From Clostridia bacterium (GTDB lineage: Bacteria; Bacillota; Clostridia; Oscillospirales; Acutalibacteraceae), in NCBI GenBank assembly GCA_017416345.1, contig JAFQCR010000036.1:1-46894 (forward strand): a DNA stretch of 46,894 nt, read 5' to 3'. Shown here piece after piece: positions 42,239 to 46,894 of this stretch; the first letter of the stretch is position 1, and each line of letters opens with the position of its first letter. The position numbers were made by a program, and so were the translations under genes. The notes beneath the pieces are model-generated. The model searched no databases and was not told where the DNA came from. It saw only the letters and a program-made list of their open reading frames with translations.

Positions 42239-42979
42239 ATGGCTGAATTACCGGCAGTTGAAGTGAAAAATGTTGATATGCACTTCAAAATGAGCAAGGA
42301 AAGATTGCAAAGCTTAAAAGAGCTCTTCTTAAAGTTTGTCAAGCGTGACTTAAAGTACGAAAATTTCGTGGCGCTCAACAATGTTTCGCTCACCATCGAA
42401 AAGGGTGACGTTTTCGGCATTGTGGGACTTAACGGCTCGGGGAAATCCACCCTTTTGAAGATAATTTCGGGCATACTCACGCCAACTCACGGCGAGGTCG
42501 TGACCCGTGGCGTTATCGCTCCGCTTATCGAGCTTGGTGCAGGCTTTGACCTTGAGCTGACCGCAAGGGAAAATATTTACTTGAACGGCTCGGTGCTGGG
42601 CTTTTCCAAAAAATATATGGATGAGCATTTTCAGGAAATAGTCGATTTTTCCGAAATGGAGGGCTTTCTTGATACCCCGATGAAGAACTATTCCTCGGGT
42701 ATGATCGCCCGTATCGGCTTCGCCATCGCTACAATGACGGTGCCCGACATCCTCATTGTTGATGAGATATTGGCGGTCGGCGACTTTAAGTTCCAGGAAA
42801 AGTGCGAGGCACGTATCAACGAAATGATGAACAACGGCAGGACCACCGTTATAGTGGTCAGCCATTCAATGGGACAGATCGAAAGACTTTGTAAGCATTG
42901 CGCCTGGCTGGAGCACGGCAACCTTAAGATGGTGGGCGATTGTGACACCGTTTGCGAGGCTTACAAGTCGGCATATTAA
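42239..42979 (+). CDS. ABC transporter ATPase for polysaccharide/teichoic acid export (Wzt/TagH-like)
   Basis: 246 aa from ATG 42239 behind AAGGAGGAG. Walker A GLNGSGKST, Q-loop region VIAPLIELGAGFDLELT (diagnostic for the Wzt/TagH group), ABC signature YSSGMIARIGFAIA, Walker B ILIVDEILAVGD and an H-loop VSHSMGQ. It has no C-terminal carbohydrate-binding domain, unlike some Wzt proteins. Paired with the permease 14 bp upstream. Confidence 0.94.
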   Translation: MAELPAVEVKNVDMHFKMSKERLQSLKELFLKFVKRDLKYENFVALNNVSLTIEKGDVFGIVGLNGSGKSTLLKIISGILTPTHGEVVTRGVIAPLIELGAGFDLELTARENIYLNGSVLGFSKKYMDEHFQEIVDFSEMEGFLDTPMKNYSSGMIARIGFAIATMTVPDILIVDEILAVGDFKFQEKCEARINEMMNNGRTTVIVVSHSMGQIERLCKHCAWLEHGNLKMVGDCDTVCEAYKSAY

Positions 42980-43042
42980 GCATCAGATTTTCAGTCGGCC
43001 AAGGGCGACCTTGGCCGTGATTTTGTACGATTGGGTGAAACT

Positions 43043-43891
43043 ATGGAAAGACAGAAAAGGATAGCCGCAATACATGATATTTCGGGCTTCGGCAAGTGTG
43101 CGCTTACCGTAGCTCTGCCGGTCATTTCTGCGGCAGGGATAGAGGTCTCGGCAATTCCTACCGCCGTTTTGTCCACCCACACGGGAGGGCTTAAGGGCTA
43201 TACCTGTCTTGATCTCACCGACGAAATGCCCAAGATTGCCCACCATTGGAAAACACTTGGGCTGACCTTTGATGCTGTTTACAGCGGTTATCTCGGCTCG
43301 GAACGGCAGATAGATATTGTGAGTGATTTTATCGATACCTTTTGTCAAAACGGCAGCTTTGCCATAGTCGACCCCGCAATGGCCGATAACGGTAAAATGT
43401 ACGCCCTGCTTGATATGAAATTTGCCAAGGCCATGAAGCGGCTGTGCCAAAAGGCCGATATCATCGTCCCCAATATGACCGAGGCGGCGTTTTTGCTCGA
43501 CCGTGAGTATTTCCACGGCCCGTATACAAAAGAGTATATCGAGTCCACCGTGCGTGAACTGTCTCGGCTCGGCCCTAAAAAAATAGTTCTGACGGGCGTA
43601 TGCTTTGAGGAGAACACCATCGGTGCGGCAAGTTATGACGCCGAAAGCGACACGGTGACCTATTATTTCCGTGAGCGTGTTGAGGGAATGTTCCACGGCA
43701 CGGGCGATGTTTTTGCAAGTGCGCTGACGGCGGCGTTGCTCCGTGGCAAGACGCTTGAAAAGGCGTCCGAAATAGCCGTCGATTTCACGGTCGACAGCAT
43801 CCGCCGCACCGCCGAGGGCGGCACCGACCACCGCTACGGAGTGGATTTCGAGCGAGGCTTGGGCGACCTTATCAAAACGCTGGATGAATAA
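43043..43891 (+). CDS. pdxY: Pyridoxal/pyridoxamine kinase-like protein
   Basis: 282 aa from ATG 43043 (GGGTG just upstream). Ribokinase fold with HDISGFGKCALTVALPVISA, PTAVLSTHTGG, YSGYLGS, VVDPAMADNG-like IVDPAMADNGKMY, PNMTEAAFLL and the catalytic GTGD. Phosphorylates vitamin B6 vitamers in PLP salvage. PdxK/PdxY cannot be separated by eye, so the symbol is tentative. Terminator follows. Confidence 0.9.
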   Translation: MERQKRIAAIHDISGFGKCALTVALPVISAAGIEVSAIPTAVLSTHTGGLKGYTCLDLTDEMPKIAHHWKTLGLTFDAVYSGYLGSERQIDIVSDFIDTFCQNGSFAIVDPAMADNGKMYALLDMKFAKAMKRLCQKADIIVPNMTEAAFLLDREYFHGPYTKEYIESTVRELSRLGPKKIVLTGVCFEENTIGAASYDAESDTVTYYFRERVEGMFHGTGDVFASALTAALLRGKTLEKASEIAVDFTVDSIRRTAEGGTDHRYGVDFERGLGDLIKTLDE

Positions 43892-43932
43892 GCAACCTAA
43901 AAGCCAAAAATACAGTATATGATTAAACACCC

Positions 43933-43964
43933 GACCCTGCGTGAAACTTTACGCAGGGTCTTGA
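43933..43964 (+). terminator. Terminator after the pyridoxal kinase gene
   Basis: GACCCTGCGT-GAAACTTT-ACGCAGGGTC followed by a weak T run (TTG). Confidence 0.7.
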
Positions 43965-44020
43965 TAATTGGAACGATCCATACAATTTTTATTGTGAAGT
44001 GTTTTTCTGCTGTCGTGCAC

Positions 44021-44049
44021 TTGATAATCTTTTGTGCGCACAGTATAAT
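44021..44049 (+). promoter_or_regulatory. Promoter upstream of the CofE-like gene
   Basis: TTGATA (44021-44026), 17-nt spacer, TATAAT (44044-44049). A second candidate, TTGAAA-N17-TAAAAT, lies at 44125-44153, closer to the gene. The leader of 130-235 nt contains a GTCAGTC/GGCTGAC stem near 44175-44210 but no riboswitch I recognise. Confidence 0.6.
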
Positions 44050-44284
44050 TTAAAGTCAGAAAACCCCAAAAACAGACAATGTTTCCGTTTTTTCAAAAAT
44101 TATCGTCAGTCATTCAAATTTTTCTTGAAATATGGCTGCAGTTGGGGTAAAATATATCAGTAATAATGGTTCGTGTCAGTCGAGTTGTCCAGCATTGGTG
44201 CTTTGGCTGACTGTACCTGCTATAGATATTTGCTATCCCGAAAGTGTAAAAAGCTTTCTAAATATGGAAGGAATGTGTTTTTTA

Positions 44285-45487
44285 ATGGACAAGAAAGAAC
44301 GTAGAGTCGGTACTGTTTCGCGCGGTATCCGCTGTCCTATTATCCGTGAGGGAGATGACCTTGCCGCCATCGTTGCAACAAGCGTGCTTGAGGCTGCCGA
44401 GTGTGAAGGCTTCGAGCTGCGTGACCGTGACGTTATCGCCATGACCGAGTCGATCGTGGCACGTTCGCAGGGCAACTATGCATCTGTGGACGACATTGCG
44501 GCCGACGTTAAGGCAAAATTCGGCGGTGAGACCGTCGGTGTCATTTTCCCGATTTTGTCCCGTAACCGTTTTTCTATCTGCCTTAAGGGCATCGCAAAGG
44601 GCTGCAAAAAGATCGTTCTTATGCTGAGCTATCCGTCCGATGAGGTCGGCAACTCGCTCGCAACCTACGATCTTATTGATGCCAACGGCATCAACCCGTA
44701 TTCCGATGTTCTGTCGCTCGAAAGATACCGTGAGGTCTTCGGCATTCAGAAGCTGGAGTTCACCGGTGTTGATTATGTTCAGTACTACCAGGATCTCATC
44801 CGTGAGTGCGGCTGTGAGGTCGAGGTCATATTTGCAAACCAGGCCAAGGCTATCCTTGACTACACCGATAAGGTATTGACCTGTGATATCCATACCCGTG
44901 CCAGAACCAAGCGCTTGCTCAAAGCCGCAGGTGCCAAGCTTGTATTGGGACTTGACGAGATCTTGAACGCTTCCGTATCGGGCAGCGGTTGCAACGAAAA
45001 ATACGGTCTTTTGGGTTCTAACAAGTCGACCGAGGATAAGATCAAGCTCTTCCCCCGTGAGTGCAAGGATCTTGTGCTTGATGTTCAGAAGAGAATATTC
45101 GAGGCCACCGGCAAGCACGTTGAGGTCATGGTCTACGGTGACGGCGCATTCAAGGATCCGCAGGGCAAGATATGGGAGCTGGCCGACCCGGTCGTTTCTC
45201 CCGCCTTTACCGACGGACTTATCGGCACCCCCAACGAGCTGAAGCTGAAGTACCTTGCCGATAACGATTTCAAGGATCTTTCGGGTGAGGAGCTGAAAAA
45301 GGCCATCTCCGATTCCATCAAGAAGAAGGACGGCAGCAGCCTTGTCGGCAATATGGCCGCCCAGGGAACCACCCCCAGACAGTTGACCGACCTTATCGGT
45401 TCGCTCTGCGACCTGACCTCGGGCTCGGGCGATAAGGGAACTCCCGTGGTCCTTGTTCAGGGATATTTCGATAACTATACTAACTGA
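44285..45487 (+). CDS. CofE-like F420-0:glutamate ligase family protein
   Basis: 400 aa from ATG 44285. The N-terminal two thirds follow the F420 ligase family (RDRDVIAMTESIVARSQGNY, SRNRFSICLKGIAKGCKKIV, SGCNEKYGLLGSNKSTEDKI, VEVMVYGDGAFKDP and ADPVVSPAFTDGLIG). CofE adds glutamate to coenzyme F420, but Clostridia of this type are not known to make F420 and no other F420 genes are seen, so the substrate is unknown. GGAAGGA is about 12 nt upstream. It lies directly upstream of the GMP synthase gene, separated by a hairpin. Confidence 0.85.
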   Translation: MDKKERRVGTVSRGIRCPIIREGDDLAAIVATSVLEAAECEGFELRDRDVIAMTESIVARSQGNYASVDDIAADVKAKFGGETVGVIFPILSRNRFSICLKGIAKGCKKIVLMLSYPSDEVGNSLATYDLIDANGINPYSDVLSLERYREVFGIQKLEFTGVDYVQYYQDLIRECGCEVEVIFANQAKAILDYTDKVLTCDIHTRARTKRLLKAAGAKLVLGLDEILNASVSGSGCNEKYGLLGSNKSTEDKIKLFPRECKDLVLDVQKRIFEATGKHVEVMVYGDGAFKDPQGKIWELADPVVSPAFTDGLIGTPNELKLKYLADNDFKDLSGEELKKAISDSIKKKDGSSLVGNMAAQGTTPRQLTDLIGSLCDLTSGSGDKGTPVVLVQGYFDNYTN

Positions 45488-45494
45488 TAATTTT

Positions 45495-45526
45495 CAAGCA
45501 AAGCCGAGCCAGCTCGGCTTTGCTTG
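45495..45526 (+). terminator. Hairpin between the CofE-like gene and guaA
   Basis: CAAGCAAAGCCGAGC pairs with GCTCGGCTTTGCTTG. The stem is perfect but the following sequence is not a T run, so it may be an attenuating or processing hairpin rather than a full terminator. Confidence 0.6.
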
Positions 45527-45555
45527 ATGCACTTATATATATTGGAGGAATATTT

Positions 45556-46557
45556 ATGGAAAACAATGTACGTCCCGCAAGTATGGCTCGTATTACAAAT
45601 TTCGACCTTGCCAACGCCTTTATCGACGAACAGGTAGAGGCCGTCCGTCAGCAGGTCGGTGATAAGAAGGTACTGCTTGCTCTGTCCGGCGGTGTAGATT
45701 CGTCGGTCGTTGCCGCATTGCTTATAAAGGCTATCGGAAAACAGCTTGTCTGTGTTCACGTAAACCACGGCCTTATGCGTAAGGACGAGTCCGAAAACGT
45801 TATCAAGGTGTTCGGTCAGGAGATGGATGCCAACCTTATATATGTTGACGCTACCGACAGATTTTTAGATCTGCTCAAAGGTGTCAGCGACCCCGAATCC
45901 AAGAGAAAGATCATCGGTAAGGAGTTTATCGAGGTCTTTGCCGACGAGGCAAGAAAGTTAGAGGGCGTTGAGTTCTTGGCACAGGGTACCATTTACCCTG
46001 ATATTCTGGAGAGCATCAAGCAGGCCGAGGGCAAAAAGGCCGTAAAGAGCCACCACAACGTCGGCGGTCTGCCCGAGGATCTGAAGTTCTCGCTGGTCGA
46101 GCCCATCAAGCTTCTCTTTAAGGACGAGGTTCGTGTTGTCGGTGAAGCATTGGGACTGCCCCATGCAATGGTATACCGTCAGCCGTTCCCGGGTCCCGGT
46201 CTTGGAGTAAGATGCCTCGGCGCAATCACCCGTGACCGCTTGGCAGCACTCCGTGAGGCCGATGCGATCTTGCGTGACGAGTTTGATAAGTGCGGCCTTG
46301 CCGAAAAGGTATGGCAGTACTTCGTTGTTATCCCCGATATCAAGAGTGTCGGCGTAAAGGACGAGAGCCGTTATGAGGGCTGGCCTGCCATCATCCGTGC
46401 CGTCAACACCACCGATGCAATGAGCGCAACTATCGAGGAGATCCCCTATGCAGTGCTCCATAAGATAACCGACCGTATCACCAAAGAGGTAGAAGGCATC
46501 AACCGAGTATTGATGGACCTCACCCCCAAGCCGGTCGGAACCATAGAGTGGGAATAA
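45556..46557 (+). CDS. guaA: GMP synthase ATP-pyrophosphatase subunit (no glutaminase domain)
   Basis: 333 aa from ATG 45556 behind GGAGG. P-loop LALSGGVDSSV, FLAQGTIYPD, KSHHNVGGLP, the dimerisation block RQPFPGPGLGVRCLG and the C-terminal DLTPKPVGTIEWE. This is the C-terminal half of usual bacterial GuaA (~510 aa); the N-terminal class I glutaminase is missing, and upstream is the CofE-like gene, so it is not a truncation artefact at a contig edge. Activity on XMP would need free ammonia or a separate glutaminase, as with archaeal two-subunit GMP synthases. Confidence 0.93.
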   Translation: MENNVRPASMARITNFDLANAFIDEQVEAVRQQVGDKKVLLALSGGVDSSVVAALLIKAIGKQLVCVHVNHGLMRKDESENVIKVFGQEMDANLIYVDATDRFLDLLKGVSDPESKRKIIGKEFIEVFADEARKLEGVEFLAQGTIYPDILESIKQAEGKKAVKSHHNVGGLPEDLKFSLVEPIKLLFKDEVRVVGEALGLPHAMVYRQPFPGPGLGVRCLGAITRDRLAALREADAILRDEFDKCGLAEKVWQYFVVIPDIKSVGVKDESRYEGWPAIIRAVNTTDAMSATIEEIPYAVLHKITDRITKEVEGINRVLMDLTPKPVGTIEWE

Positions 46558-46655
46558 TACCAAAAACGCTGAAAACCCGCATAAACACTGGGTTTTCGAG
46601 GTTTCAAAAAGTCTCGTGACAACGTTTTGACAACAATTTCAGATTATTCATAAAT

Positions 46656-46697
46656 AAAGAGCTAACAGATTTTTGTTACAAAGTCTGTTAGCTCTTT
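46656..46697. terminator. Bidirectional terminator
   Basis: AAAGAGCTAACAGA and TCTGTTAGCTCTTT form a 14-bp stem with a T6 tail, between guaA and the convergent partial gene. Confidence 0.85.
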
Positions 46698-46701
46698 TTT
46701 G

Positions 46702-46894
46702 TTAGTCATTAAATTTGTTAAGCACCTTGATAATATGCACGGTCGATAGAACGGCGTTATAGCATAGTTCGGCATCCATTTGTGTAGCGGTTCTGTTATG
46801 GGTAAGTTCGTTTGAAAAATCAATAGATGATTTTGCAAACTTAATTTCTCGTTCCTTACTACGTTTGTGAAGACAGTAATGAATATAAGCTTCA
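46702..46894 (-). CDS. 3' end of an unrecognised gene running off the right edge
   Basis: About 63 codons, open to the window edge, ending IIKVLNKFND then stop (46702-46704). The visible part is helical and polar (EIKFAKSSIDFSNELTHNRT, QMDAELCYNAVLSTVHI). No family recognised. It is AT-richer than guaA, and the guaA 3' side is a known insertion point for genomic islands, so this may be the start of an accessory block. Confidence 0.6.
   Translation of the reverse strand, partial: EAYIHYCLHKRSKEREIKFAKSSIDFSNELTHNRTATQMDAELCYNAVLSTVHIIKVLNKFND

Noticed and set aside
44150-44284. Riboswitch in the leader of the CofE-like gene
   Set aside because: Only a modest stem is visible; no known riboswitch core could be matched.

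Overview
The window looks like a chromosomal segment of an endospore-forming, Gram-positive Clostridia bacterium, most like the gut Oscillospiraceae/Ruminococcaceae group. The evidence is sporulation genes (spoVT, spoVAC, ylbJ, yqfC, yqfD), a sortase-anchored surface protein, tRNAs with encoded CCA, a Firmicutes-type yqfC-yqfD-phoH-ybeY-era-yqzL-recO run, and intergenic palindromic repeats of a kind common in these genomes. The taxonomic placement is inference; no rRNA is present. Layout: 0-2.6 kb is the 3' part of a cell-wall-anchored surface protein. 2.7-4.15 kb holds spoVT and spoVAC. 4.15-9.95 kb is an AT-richer accessory block (AraC regulator, glycyl radical enzyme and its activase, a GxDLY/SGNH esterase), punctuated by two extra copies of only the last ~40 codons of spoVAC. 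It looks as if two cargo modules stacked at the spoVAC 3' end. 10-22.9 kb is a signalling and cell-envelope block: an unknown membrane protein, a 76-aa protein, a TIR-TM2 membrane protein, a 1194-aa TIR-TIR-Sel1-TPR protein, a YidD-like protein with a DUF4177-like partner, a transglutaminase lipoprotein, a GH16 lipoprotein and three membrane proteins. Three promoters here share the pattern CCCCCTT-N22-TATNAT, which suggests co-regulation. 23-30.7 kb is largely an AT-rich defence island beside the 3' end of tRNA-Gln: a four-helix-bundle gene, an operon with a winged-helix regulator, a single-chain restriction-modification-specificity fusion, a HEPN-like protein and a small protein, plus an IS3-family transposase. 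30.7-46.6 kb is conserved chromosome: tRNA-Gln, tRNA-His, ylbJ, the yqfC-to-recO cluster, mutS2, a Wzm/Wzt-type polysaccharide exporter, pyridoxal kinase, a CofE-like protein and a GMP synthase lacking its glutaminase domain. A new AT-rich gene starts at the right edge. Repeats are a major feature: two near-identical 275-bp MITEs, both inserted inside hairpins; a two-hairpin cassette family whose stems vary but stay paired; a GTAGGGG...CCCCTAC palindrome family; and three different mini-hairpin arrays with ATGATG, ATATCG or GCTAAATT linkers. All family assignments come from reading motifs by eye; no database search was run.
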